Shown: piece by piece, positions 27,670 to 37,484 of the stretch
How the letters are laid out: each line of letters opens with the position of its first letter
Numbering within the stretch: the first letter of the stretch is position 1
NCBI GenBank assembly: GCA_947168855.1
Contig: CAMVNO010000008.1
Location: 62,001 to 126,000, forward strand
Source: an uncultured Clostridia bacterium
GTDB taxonomy: Bacteria; Bacillota; Clostridia; Christensenellales; CAG-138
Reading direction: 5' to 3'
Length of the DNA: 64,000 nucleotides
The notes under the pieces: model-generated
Database searches by the model: none
What the model was told of the DNA's origin: nothing
What the model saw: the letters and a program-made list of their open reading frames with translations, nothing else
Position numbers and translations under genes: made by a program

Positions 27670-28452
27670 ATGAAACAATACATCGTCGACGCGTTTACGG
27701 ATCGTCCGTTTCACGGCAATCCCGCGGCGGTCTGTGTTTTGGACCGGTGGCTCAAGGACGCGACGATGCAGGCGATCGCGGCGGAAAACAACCTTGCCGA
27801 GACCGCGTTCGTCGTAAAAGAGGGGGAGCGGTATCGCATCCGCTGGTTCACGCCCATGACGGAGGAGGAGCTTTGCGGGCACGCCACGCTTGCGGCGTCG
27901 TTCGTGCTGCTGACCTTCTTTGAACCGGACGCGGACGCGGTGCGGTATTCTTCCTGCAGCGGCGACCTGTCCGTGAAGCGGGTCGGCGATCTTTTTGAAC
28001 TGAATTTCCCGACCTACGAGCTAAAAGAGATCCCGGTGACCGACGCCATGGAGCGCGCGTACGGCGCGCGTCCGGAAAAGGCGATCCTCGGGCTTGACCT
28101 CAACTGCATCTTTGCGGACGAAGAGACCGTGCGCAGCCTCGCGCCCGATTATGCGCTTCTTCAAAAGCTCCCCGGCCGCATCTGGAACGCCACGGCGCGA
28201 GGTCACGAATACGACTGCGTTTCCAGAAGCTTTACGCCGGAGACGACGGTGCCGGAGGATCCGGTCTGCGGCTCGGCGCACTGCCAGATCGCGGATTACT
28301 GGGCAAGCGTGCTCGGCAAGAAGATCATCCGCGCGTATCAGGCGTCCGCGCGCGGCGGCGAGCTTACATGCGAGCTTTTGGGCGGCGGCCGCATCGCGCT
28401 CCGCGGAAAGGCGGTGCTGTTCGCGGTCTCGGATCTGACGCTTCCGCAGTAA
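27670..28452 (+). CDS. PhzF family isomerase/epimerase
   Basis: MKQYIVDAFTDRPFHGNPAAVCVL...NLAETAFV...RWFTPMTEEELCGHATLA. Confidence 0.9.
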   Translation: MKQYIVDAFTDRPFHGNPAAVCVLDRWLKDATMQAIAAENNLAETAFVVKEGERYRIRWFTPMTEEELCGHATLAASFVLLTFFEPDADAVRYSSCSGDLSVKRVGDLFELNFPTYELKEIPVTDAMERAYGARPEKAILGLDLNCIFADEETVRSLAPDYALLQKLPGRIWNATARGHEYDCVSRSFTPETTVPEDPVCGSAHCQIADYWASVLGKKIIRAYQASARGGELTCELLGGGRIALRGKAVLFAVSDLTLPQ

Positions 28453-28467
28453 ATAACACGGTATCAA

Positions 28468-28497
28468 AAAGATCCCGGAGCGATCCGGGATCTTTTG
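28468..28497. terminator. Intrinsic terminator between convergent genes
   Basis: AAAAGATCCCGGA-GCGA-TCCGGGATCTTTT. Confidence 0.8.
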
Positions 28498-28510
28498 TAT
28501 TGTCGGTGCG

Positions 28511-29071
28511 TTACGGGTTGACGAGCGCCTTGAACTGTTCGCTCTTTGCAAGCTCCGGCGCGTCGCTTTTGATCGTGACCTTCGTTTCCGTACGGCTGCA
28601 GCCGCATCCGCCCGATACGGTCGTGATCGTTCGTTCATAGGTGCCGTCGCCGACGAGCCAGTCGGTCAGCAGCTTGGAAGCCGTTTTTGCGGTCTCGGTG
28701 ATTTTGGGAGAGTTCAGAACGGTGAAGCCGAACAACCCATCGTTCGTCTTCTTCTGCGCGTCGGTCCAGTATTCCGTTTCGGTCCAGCCCGCAGCTTCAA
28801 GCGCCCCGATCACGGCTTCGTCCTTCACAAGCGCGACGCCGGCGGTTTCGGCAAGGATCTCGTAATCGGTTTCCGCGTCCAGAAGAACACCGGTCACGGT
28901 GCATGCCTGGTTCGCCTGGAAATAGGTCATCAGCTCGCCGGTGAGCGCGTTGTCATACGCGATCCTGAGCTCGCCCCTCGCGGTCTGCGCGGTGCCGGAG
29001 GCGCTTCGCGCGCAGGCGGCAGCCGTGAACAGCAGGATGAAAATCAAAAAGAATGCAGTCAGCTTTTTCAT
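28511..29071 (-). CDS. Hypothetical lipoprotein
   Basis: MKKLTAFFLIFILLFTAAACARS lipobox; contains SGGCGCSRTE. Confidence 0.6.
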   Translation of the reverse strand: MKKLTAFFLIFILLFTAAACARSASGTAQTARGELRIAYDNALTGELMTYFQANQACTVTGVLLDAETDYEILAETAGVALVKDEAVIGALEAAGWTETEYWTDAQKKTNDGLFGFTVLNSPKITETAKTASKLLTDWLVGDGTYERTITTVSGGCGCSRTETKVTIKSDAPELAKSEQFKALVNP

Positions 29072-29147
29072 GGGAATCTCCTTTTCGGATAATCGATTCA
29101 TATTAGCATACTTTTTGCGGAACCACAAGCCCCAAATCCGGAAAAAA

Positions 29148-29169
29148 CGCGTGAAAGCGCTTTCACGCG
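29148..29169. promoter_or_regulatory. 22-bp perfect palindrome with cre-like (CcpA/LacI family) core
   Basis: CGCGTGAAAGCGCTTTCACGCG; TGAAAGCGCTTTCA fits the core of WTGNNARCGNWWWCAW. Confidence 0.6.
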
Positions 29170-29177
29170 GGGAAACC

Positions 29178-29206
29178 TTGCATTTTATGCCGATCCCTGT
29201 TATACT
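29178..29206 (+). promoter_or_regulatory. Putative sigmaA promoter of trkAH
   Basis: TTGCAT-N17-TATACT. Confidence 0.65.
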
Positions 29207-29245
29207 AATCTATTATTGCAATTGCCTTTTTTCGGAGGAACGCTT

Positions 29246-30616
29246 ATGCAGATCATGATCGTCGGCTGCGGGAAGATGGGATCGACGCTTGCCGTGCAGC
29301 TTGTGGCGGAGGGGCACCGTGTGACCGTCATCGACCGGAGCGAATCGGTCATCGAACAGATCAGCAACACGCAGGACGTCATCGGCTACGTCGGAAACGG
29401 CGCGGTCTTTTCCGTGCTGGAGGAAGCGGGCGCGAAGGACGCCGACCTGCTGCTTGCGGTGACGACGAGCGACGAGATCAACTTGCTGTCCTGTCTCATC
29501 GCGCATAAGATCGGCGCAAAGCATACGATCGCGCGCGTCCGCGACCCCGAATACGCGAACAACATGTACCGCATTTCCGAGGATCTCGGGCTTTCCATGA
29601 CGGTCAATCCGGACCGGCAGGCGGCGGAGGAGATCGCGCGCGTTCTGCGGTTCCCGGCGGCGACGCACATCGAGCTGTTTGCGAGAGGACACGTGGAGCT
29701 TGTCACCTGCAGGCTGCCGGAAAAGAGTATTATGAACGGCGTTCCGCTGTTTGAACTGCCGCAGAAGCTCGGCGTCAAGGTGCTGATCTGCGCGGTCGAA
29801 CGCAACGGCGTATTTACGATCCCGTCCGGCGGATTCACGCTTGCGGGCGGTGACGTGATCTACGTAACCGGCGCCCCGCGCGAGGTCGCAAAAGCGCTCC
29901 GGAAGGCGGGCGTGATCGCGAACCCGATCCGTTCGGCCATCATCGGCGGCGGCGGACGCATCAGCTATTACCTTGCGCAGGAACTTGTCGGAAGCAACAT
30001 TTCGGTCAAGATCATCGAATACAGCAAGGACGCCGCGCGCAATATCGCGGAGCTTCTGCCCGGCGCGGCCGTCATCAACGGCGACGTCACCGACCACGAC
30101 CTCATGCAGGAGGAAGGCATCGAGCGCGCCGACGCGTTCATCGGGCTGACCGGGCTTGACGAGGGCAACGTGCTTTCGGCGCTGTACGCAAAGCGGCACG
30201 GCGTGGGCAAGGTCATCGCCAAGGTCAACAACGAAGGGCTCGAAAGTCTCGTGAAGGAGATGGCGCTCGACTCCGTCATCTCCCCGAAGCGCGTCGCGAC
30301 GAACGTGATCCTGCGCTACGTGCGCGCCCGTGAAGCGAGCGCGGACCACGGACGCATCCGCGGGCTCTACAAGATCGCGGACGGCTCGATCGAGGTGCTC
30401 GAATTCAACGCAAGCGACGAAAACAAGAATCTTCTGAACATCCCGCTGAAGGATCTGAAAACGAAAAAGCATCTGCTGATCGCATGCCTTGTGCGGAACG
30501 GCAAGGCGATCATCCCGGGCGGCGCGGACACCATCCAGGCGGGCGACGTCGTGCTGGTCGTGACCGAGCAGCGCAGGCTGAACGACCTTTCCGATATCAT
30601 GGAGGAAGCAAGATGA
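29246..30616 (+). CDS. trkA: Trk system potassium transporter TrkA (NAD-binding)
   Basis: MQIMIVGCGKMGSTLAVQLVAEGHRVTVIDRS; tandem RCK-like domains. Confidence 0.93.
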   Translation: MQIMIVGCGKMGSTLAVQLVAEGHRVTVIDRSESVIEQISNTQDVIGYVGNGAVFSVLEEAGAKDADLLLAVTTSDEINLLSCLIAHKIGAKHTIARVRDPEYANNMYRISEDLGLSMTVNPDRQAAEEIARVLRFPAATHIELFARGHVELVTCRLPEKSIMNGVPLFELPQKLGVKVLICAVERNGVFTIPSGGFTLAGGDVIYVTGAPREVAKALRKAGVIANPIRSAIIGGGGRISYYLAQELVGSNISVKIIEYSKDAARNIAELLPGAAVINGDVTDHDLMQEEGIERADAFIGLTGLDEGNVLSALYAKRHGVGKVIAKVNNEGLESLVKEMALDSVISPKRVATNVILRYVRAREASADHGRIRGLYKIADGSIEVLEFNASDENKNLLNIPLKDLKTKKHLLIACLVRNGKAIIPGGADTIQAGDVVLVVTEQRRLNDLSDIMEEAR

Positions 30617-32058
30617 ACCGCCGCATGGTCGTATTCCTGCTGGGGCGGATCCTGCTCCTCGAGGCGGCGCTCATGCTCCCGTCCGTGCTGGTCGGGCTCA
30701 TCTATCGCGAGGCGATCACCTGGTGCTTTCTGCCCGCGATGGGCGCGCTGGGACTCTTGGGTCTGTTCGGGATCAAAAAGCCGAAGGACACGACGATCTA
30801 CGCGCGCGAGGGCTTTCTGACCGTCGCGGCGGCGTGGGTGCTGATGTCACTGTTCGGCGCGGTGCCGTTCTGGCTTTGCGGCGGATTCAAGACGTTCTGG
30901 GACTGCCTGTTCGAGATCGTGTCCGGCTTCACTACGACCGGCGCGTCGATCCTCGAAACGGTCGAACAGCTCCCGCACTGCATCCTGTTCTGGAGAAGCT
31001 TTTCCCACTGGGTCGGCGGCATGGGCGTGCTCGTGTTCGTGCTGGCGGTCATGCCGATGAGCGAGGAGCGCTCCATGCACCTGATGCGCGCCGAGGTTCC
31101 GGGTCCCGTCAAGGGAAAGCTCGTGCCGCGTATGCGCGACACCGCAAAGATCCTCTACGCCGTCTATACCGTCCTCACGGTGATCCTCATCATTCTGCTC
31201 TGCGCGGGCGGCATGCCGCTCTTCGAGTCGGTCTGCCACGCGTTCGGCGCGGCGGGCACCGGCGGATTCTCGGTAAAGAACGCAGGCATCAAGGCGTACG
31301 ACAGCACCTATATCCACGTCGTGCTGTCCACGTTCATGCTGCTGTTCGGCGTCAATTTCAGCTTATATCACCTGATTCTGATCGGCAAATGGAAAAACGC
31401 CGTCCGCTCCGAGGAGCTGCGCGTTTACGGCGGGATCGTGACGGCGGCCGTTGTGCTGATCACGATCAATACGTTCTCGGCAGTCAAGGGATTCGGGCTG
31501 ACGCTGCGGGACGCCTATTTCCAGGTATCGTCGATCATCACGACGACCGGCTACGCAACGGTCAATTTCGATCAATGGCCGGGCTTCTCCAAGATGACGC
31601 TGCTGCTTCTGATGGTCTTCGGCGCGTGCGCGGGTTCGACCGGCGGCGGTCTGAAGATCAGCCGCGTCGTGATCCTGTTCAAGGCGGCGCGGCAGGAGGT
31701 GCGGCGAATGCTGCACCCGCGCGCGGTCACGGTCGTCCGTATGGAGGGCAAACCGGTCCAGTCGGCACTGATCCGCGCGACGCTGACGTTTTTCCTGCTG
31801 TATATCGTGTGTCTGGCGACGGGCGTGTTCCTGCTTTCGCTCGGCCAACAGGACTTTCTGACGAACTTCACGGCGACGCTCGCGTGTCTTTCCAATATCG
31901 GGCCGGGTCTCGCGCTCGTCGGACCGACCGAAAACTACGGCTTCTTCAACGGCGCGTCAAAGGTGCTGCTTTCGCTCGAGATGCTTGCGGGACGTCTTGA
32001 GCTGTTCCCGATCATCCTGCTGTTCAGCCCGCTGACCTACCGCCACAGATCCAGATAA
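30613..32058 (+). CDS. trkH: Potassium transporter TrkH
   Basis: SGFTTTGASILETVEQLPHCILFWRSFSHWVGGMGVLVF...AGSTGGGLKISR. Confidence 0.93.
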   Translation: MNRRMVVFLLGRILLLEAALMLPSVLVGLIYREAITWCFLPAMGALGLLGLFGIKKPKDTTIYAREGFLTVAAAWVLMSLFGAVPFWLCGGFKTFWDCLFEIVSGFTTTGASILETVEQLPHCILFWRSFSHWVGGMGVLVFVLAVMPMSEERSMHLMRAEVPGPVKGKLVPRMRDTAKILYAVYTVLTVILIILLCAGGMPLFESVCHAFGAAGTGGFSVKNAGIKAYDSTYIHVVLSTFMLLFGVNFSLYHLILIGKWKNAVRSEELRVYGGIVTAAVVLITINTFSAVKGFGLTLRDAYFQVSSIITTTGYATVNFDQWPGFSKMTLLLLMVFGACAGSTGGGLKISRVVILFKAARQEVRRMLHPRAVTVVRMEGKPVQSALIRATLTFFLLYIVCLATGVFLLSLGQQDFLTNFTATLACLSNIGPGLALVGPTENYGFFNGASKVLLSLEMLAGRLELFPIILLFSPLTYRHRSR

Positions 32059-32270
32059 AGCGCGGTACTCCGCTCATATTTCCTGTCCTCACGATCCGTC
32101 CGTCCGGGCGGATCTTTTTTGCGAAAACACAGCCGCATTCTGCATATTTTTATTGCAAATTACTTGCAATCGTATGACGTATATGATATATTGTCTTCGG
32201 ACAAATATGCGCTGCCCGGAACCTGTGTTCCGAGGCATTTCCGCGCATAACAAGAATAAGGGGGGTTATC

Positions 32271-35200
32271 ATGAAAATCAAAAAGCTTCTGTCTCTGCTT
32301 CTGGCGCTCGCGCTCGTGTTCGGTCTGCTGCCGACGGCGGCGTTCGCGATCACCGCGGACGAAATGGCTGATGCGCCGGAGCTCGTCCTGGGCGAGAATA
32401 CCGTCGAGGTCACGACTGCCAGTCAGCAGGCGTATTACAAATTCACACCGCCGGCAACGGACAAATACGTCCTGACCTCATACAGCGGAGACGACCCGAG
32501 GTGCTATCTGTATGACAGCAGCGGGTCGCAGTTGACGTCGCACGACGACATCAGCTACGGCACGAACAACAATTTCCGGCTGGAGTACACGCTGACGGGC
32601 GGGGAAACCTATTATTACGGCGTGTCTCTTTGGAACAGCGCTACGGGCAGCTTCACCGTGACGCTGGAGCGGGTCCATAACTACGTGCTTTCAAGCACGA
32701 CCACGACCTGTCAGGAATTGGGCGAAGACACCTATACCTGTACCACGTGCGGCGACAGCTACACCGAGCCGGCGACTGCGCTGGCCGATCACGACGACAC
32801 GATCGTGTCCAACAACGACGGTACGCACACGATGACCTGCTCGGTCTGCAGCCGCGTCGAGACCGAAGACTGCACCTATGAGACGGTGTCCGAAGGCGGC
32901 GTTGCACAGTACACCTGCACCAAATGCGGGTATTCCTATTCGGAAGCGGTCAACGAGCCGGAGGTCATACAGGGCTGGTACTTTGAATCCGACGATGAGC
33001 TGACCGGCTGGACCATGCTCGACGTCGATGGTGACAACTACACATGGGAGCGCTACGGTTCAAGCGCGTATGAGGGCAGCGGCTGTATTCGCGTGCATTG
33101 GAACACCAGCGGCGCCGACAACTGGGCGATCTCCCCGGCGGTCGATCTGCGCGGCTGCGAAAACGCGACGCTGTCGATCTGGTCCAGGAGACAAAGCATG
33201 AGTTATCCGGACAGATTTGAGCTCTACGCGGGCACCTCGAGCGATCCCGATCAAATGACCAAGGTGCTCGATGAAACGACGCCTTCCACGTCATACGAGA
33301 ACTTCACTGCGGACATCTCCGCGCTTGCCGGCGAATCCGCAGTCTACATCGCGATCCGGCACCATACCACGGAAGATTCGTGGTATCTGTACGCGGATCA
33401 GGTGGAGATCACGACGCTGCGCGCCGCCGATTGCGACCACCAGATCGTTCTGATGCCGGCAGCCCCGGCGACCTGCACGGCGGCGGGCAATTCGCAGCCC
33501 TACTATAAGTGCACCGAATGCGGCAGACTGTTCCATGACGCGGAAGGAACGCAGCCCGCATTGACGAGCGATATCATGGACATCCCCGCGCTCGGTCACG
33601 CCTGGGGCGATTGGGAGTACACGACCCCGGCGACCTGCACGACGGCGGGCGAGCAGACAAGGACCTGTTCCCGCTGCGGCGAGACGGAGACGCAGACCGT
33701 TGCGGCGCTCGGCCATAACTGGGGCGAATGGGAGGACGTGACCCCGGCGACCTGCACGACGGCGGGCGAGCAGCAGAGGACCTGTTCCCGCTGCAACGAG
33801 ACGGAGACGCAGACCGTTGCGGCGCTCGGTCACAATTGGGGCGAAGCGGTCTCCAACAACGACGGTACGCACACCTATACCTGCAGCCGCTGCAGCGAAA
33901 CGGAGACGGAGGACTGCACGTTCGATCAGCACGTAGAAGGCGGCGTCGTGACGAACACCTGCACCGAATGCGGCTATTCCGTCTCGGAGCAGGCGATCGG
34001 CGAGCTGACCGTGGATACCTGGGACTTTGAAGAAGGGTCCACCGGCTGGACCCTGCTTGACGTCGACGGCGACGGCTACGCATGGTATTGGAATAATGAA
34101 GGTCTCGGTCACGAAGGCAGCGTCGGCATAATCTTCTCCTTCTCCTATTACAACAATGTCGGCGCGCTGACGCCGGACAACTGGGCGATCTCCCCGGCGT
34201 TCTCTCTGGAGGGGGCCGTCGAGGCGGAGGTCTCCCTGTGGGTGAGAGATTACGGGTACACCGAGAACTTCGCGATCTTTGCCGGGACCTCGGCGAATCC
34301 CGATCAGATGATCGCGGTGTCCGAAGATTTCACTACCACATCCGAATATGCACAGTACACGGCGGATCTCGCCGAGTTCTGCGGCGAATCGGAGGTCTAT
34401 ATCGCGGTCCGTCACTATAACTGCACGGACGGGTACTATATTTTCGTCGACGACGTGGCGATCACGGCAACTTTCGTAGCCGAATGTGAACCGGGCCATC
34501 ACAACCTGTACCACGAAGAGGCGACGGAAGCGACCTGCACCGAGCCGGGCTATGCGGAGTATTGGTACTGTGACACCTGCGGCAGATACTTCACGGACGC
34601 GGAGGGCACGAACGCGGTTTCGCTCAGCTCCCTGATCACGTCGCCGGCGCTCGGTCATGACTGGGGCGATCCGGCAGATCATAACGACGGCACGCATATC
34701 TATACCTGCGACCGCTGCGGCGTAACACAGAGCGAGGATTGCGGGCACTTTGTGACTGTGGCGTTCAACGAGAAGTCGGAAGTGTGCCCCATTTGCGGAC
34801 ACGATTTCGGTGAAGAAGACGTCTACGGCGAACAGACGGCGATCGGCTGGTACTTCGAAGAAGCGTATGAGGTTGCGGACTGGGCCTTTATCGACGCGAA
34901 CGGAGACGGCTATACCTGGGAATGGAACACGGATCCCAAGATGAGTCCGTATGAAGGCGTCGGCAAGATCTGTTCGCCTTCCTATGTCAACAATGTCGGC
35001 GCTCTGACGCCGGACAACTGGGCGATCTCTCCGGCGTTCTCTCTGGACATCGGCTGCAGGAACCCGATGCTGTCCCTGTGGGCAAAAGGACAGGACAGCA
35101 CCTATAACAACGAGGTCTTTGCGGTCTATGCCGGAACCACGCCCAATCCGGATGACATGGTGAAGATGACGGACGACATTACCACCGACAATAACTATCA

Positions 35201-36758
35201 GAACGTCACGGTGGATCTTTCCGATTACCTCGGCGAGGAGACCGTCTATATCGCGATCCGGCATTATAACTGCGGGGATATGTTCTGGCTGAACGTCGAC
35301 AACGTGGAGATCGCTGCCGAGTTCCCGTATCTCGTTGCGGTCGACGAAGCGATCGAGCACGGCGCGGTTGCCCCGGACAAGGAACTGGCATTTGCGGGCG
35401 ATACGGTCACGCTGACAGTCGAGCCTGGCGCGGGGTATGAGCTCGAAACGCTGACCGTTACGGATGCGAACGGCAACCCGGTCGAGGTCACGGACAACAC
35501 GTTCGTGATGCCGGCGTCGAACGTCACCGTCACCGCGACGTTCACGGCGGGAACGCTCAGCGACGGCTACTACCTGATCGGGCAGAACGGCTGGACGGTC
35601 GATACGCTCGATCCGGCGCAGGTATTCACGGTGAACCCGGAAAATGCAAACGAGTACATGCTCGAAACGACGCTTGCAGTGGGCGACACGATCAAGGTCG
35701 TGCGCGTTGCGGACGGCGCGATCGCGCAGTGGTATCCGGATCCGGGCGACAACTACACCGTAACATCTGATTATGCGGGCAGCGTCACGATCTACTTCAA
35801 GACGACCTATGACAATGCATGGTCCGCGTTCGGCGGTCATATCTGGATCGTGAAGAAGGCGCCGAGCTTTAAGACACAGTCGCTGATCCTGTCGGGTCAG
35901 ATCGGACTGAGCTTCAATATGGACCTTCCGGCGATCGAGGGCGTGGACTGGTCGACGAGCTATATGACGTTCACGATCCCGCACGGCACGTGCACCGAAC
36001 GCGCAAACTATACGGACACGCGCGCAAAGGCGAGCGGAAACCGCGGCTTCGTCTGCTACGTGAATGCGGTCCAGATGGCGGAGCCGATCACGGCGACGTT
36101 CCATTGGACCGAAGGCGGGGAAGAACAGACGATCGAAAAGACCTATTCGATCAAGGACTATTTCTTCTCGTATGACGCGAACAAGACATCGCTTGACGAA
36201 AATACGCAGAAGCTGATCGAATCGACGGCGGACTACGGTCACTATACGCAGGCGTACCTTGCCGATGTGAAGAACTGGACGCTCGGCGAGGACGGCGATT
36301 ATTACGAGATGGACAAGTTCTACACCACCTCGTACAATTACAACGATACGCAGACCGGACTCAACGGGTACGGATTCACATGCGAAAACAACGGCGCGGC
36401 AATACAGAAGCTGTCGTTTGCGACCGTGCTGGACAGCGCGACGGCGATCCGTCTGCTGATCACGCCGACGAGCGGCTACACCGGCACGTTTGCGGCGGAG
36501 GCGGATGGCGAGACGATCGATGTAACGATGCTCGGTCAGCGCAAGGCGGTGCAGATCACGAACATCCCGGCGCATGAGCTCTCGAAGACCTACACGATCA
36601 CGGTCACGACGGAAGGCGGCACGGCGACGATCACGGTCTCGGCGCTTTCCTATGTGAAACTGCTGTTCAATGCCTACGAAACGACGCTTGTGCGCGACGC
36701 GGCGTCGGCGATCCTCGGCTACGCGACGGCGGCATCCAACTTACACAGCCAGAACTGA
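32271..36758 (+). CDS. Large secreted multidomain protein: CxxC repeat modules and three choice-of-anchor-J-like domains
   Basis: Signal peptide; repeated PATCTTAGEQ.RTCSRC.ETETQTVAALGH; three copies of W.[LF].D.[DN]GD.Y.W...NWAISPA[FV].L...; SN C-terminus without LPXTG. Confidence 0.85.
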   Translation: MKIKKLLSLLLALALVFGLLPTAAFAITADEMADAPELVLGENTVEVTTASQQAYYKFTPPATDKYVLTSYSGDDPRCYLYDSSGSQLTSHDDISYGTNNNFRLEYTLTGGETYYYGVSLWNSATGSFTVTLERVHNYVLSSTTTTCQELGEDTYTCTTCGDSYTEPATALADHDDTIVSNNDGTHTMTCSVCSRVETEDCTYETVSEGGVAQYTCTKCGYSYSEAVNEPEVIQGWYFESDDELTGWTMLDVDGDNYTWERYGSSAYEGSGCIRVHWNTSGADNWAISPAVDLRGCENATLSIWSRRQSMSYPDRFELYAGTSSDPDQMTKVLDETTPSTSYENFTADISALAGESAVYIAIRHHTTEDSWYLYADQVEITTLRAADCDHQIVLMPAAPATCTAAGNSQPYYKCTECGRLFHDAEGTQPALTSDIMDIPALGHAWGDWEYTTPATCTTAGEQTRTCSRCGETETQTVAALGHNWGEWEDVTPATCTTAGEQQRTCSRCNETETQTVAALGHNWGEAVSNNDGTHTYTCSRCSETETEDCTFDQHVEGGVVTNTCTECGYSVSEQAIGELTVDTWDFEEGSTGWTLLDVDGDGYAWYWNNEGLGHEGSVGIIFSFSYYNNVGALTPDNWAISPAFSLEGAVEAEVSLWVRDYGYTENFAIFAGTSANPDQMIAVSEDFTTTSEYAQYTADLAEFCGESEVYIAVRHYNCTDGYYIFVDDVAITATFVAECEPGHHNLYHEEATEATCTEPGYAEYWYCDTCGRYFTDAEGTNAVSLSSLITSPALGHDWGDPADHNDGTHIYTCDRCGVTQSEDCGHFVTVAFNEKSEVCPICGHDFGEEDVYGEQTAIGWYFEEAYEVADWAFIDANGDGYTWEWNTDPKMSPYEGVGKICSPSYVNNVGALTPDNWAISPAFSLDIGCRNPMLSLWAKGQDSTYNNEVFAVYAGTTPNPDDMVKMTDDITTDNNYQNVTVDLSDYLGEETVYIAIRHYNCGDMFWLNVDNVEIAAEFPYLVAVDEAIEHGAVAPDKELAFAGDTVTLTVEPGAGYELETLTVTDANGNPVEVTDNTFVMPASNVTVTATFTAGTLSDGYYLIGQNGWTVDTLDPAQVFTVNPENANEYMLETTLAVGDTIKVVRVADGAIAQWYPDPGDNYTVTSDYAGSVTIYFKTTYDNAWSAFGGHIWIVKKAPSFKTQSLILSGQIGLSFNMDLPAIEGVDWSTSYMTFTIPHGTCTERANYTDTRAKASGNRGFVCYVNAVQMAEPITATFHWTEGGEEQTIEKTYSIKDYFFSYDANKTSLDENTQKLIESTADYGHYTQAYLADVKNWTLGEDGDYYEMDKFYTTSYNYNDTQTGLNGYGFTCENNGAAIQKLSFATVLDSATAIRLLITPTSGYTGTFAAEADGETIDVTMLGQRKAVQITNIPAHELSKTYTITVTTEGGTATITVSALSYVKLLFNAYETTLVRDAASAILGYATAASNLHSQN
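33593..33842 (+). repeat. Coding tandem repeat, about 117-bp unit (39 aa), roughly two copies
   Basis: GH[AN]WG[DE]WE[YD][TV]TPATCTTAGEQ[TQ]RTCSRC[GN]ETETQTVAAL. Confidence 0.85.
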
Positions 36759-36776
36759 AAAACAGTCAACACAAAG

Positions 36777-36810
36777 GGGCGAAGCCGATCGGCTTCGCCC
36801 TCCGTTTTTT
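36777..36810. terminator. Intrinsic terminator
   Basis: GGGCGAAGCCGATCGGCTTCGCCC followed by CGTTTTTTTC. Confidence 0.75.
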
Positions 36811-36822
36811 TCTGTATTCGGT

Positions 36823-37470
36823 TCAGTGCAGGATGCGATCGAGCGCGTCGCGCTTTGCCACGGCGAACAGTTCGGCGTCTGCGGTCAAAGGCTGATCCGG
36901 ATCCATCGTTGCGCTGGTCACGCCGTTTTCGCGGATCGCCATGATATTGAGCTGAAAGCGGTCGCGCAGCCGGAGCTCGCGCAGGGATTTTCCGATCCAG
37001 TCCTTTTTCGGCTTCATGCTGAACACGCACAGCTCCGAGCCGAGGTCGAAGAATTCGAGGAAATCGGAGGACATCAGTCTTCTGGCGGTCACCTCGGCGC
37101 TCTCCTTTTCGGGATAGATGATCTCGTCCGCGCCGACGCGCCGCAGGATCTCGCCCATGCGCAGCGACGCCGCCTTTGCGATCACATACGGAACGCCGAG
37201 CTCCTTTGCCACCATGACGCACATGATGCTGGCGTCCAGACTGCTGCCCATGGAAACGACGACGGTGTCCACGCCGGACAGCCCGAGCCCGCGGATGACC
37301 TCGGGATCGGTGAGGTCCGCTTTGACCGCGCAGCTTACCTGATTGGCAAATCTGTGGACAGTCTCCTCGTCGGCGTCGGCGATCAGCACGTCCGCGCCGT
37401 TTTTCGAAAGCTCGGCGGTCAGAAACTGCCCGAATCGTCCGAGCCCCAGAACAGCGATCGATTTTTTCAT
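36823..37470 (-). CDS. ktrA: KtrA-like potassium uptake regulatory subunit (RCK)
   Basis: MKKSIAVLGLGRFGQFLTAELSKNGADVLIADADEETVHRFANQV. Confidence 0.9.
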   Translation of the reverse strand: MKKSIAVLGLGRFGQFLTAELSKNGADVLIADADEETVHRFANQVSCAVKADLTDPEVIRGLGLSGVDTVVVSMGSSLDASIMCVMVAKELGVPYVIAKAASLRMGEILRRVGADEIIYPEKESAEVTARRLMSSDFLEFFDLGSELCVFSMKPKKDWIGKSLRELRLRDRFQLNIMAIRENGVTSATMDPDQPLTADAELFAVAKRDALDRILH

Positions 37471-37484
37471 AGAAGCCTCCTTTT

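Noticed and set aside
33291-36575. 1094-aa minus-strand ORF
   Set aside because: Antisense shadow of the high-GC secreted protein gene 32271-36758; Arg/Asp-rich translation without domain signals
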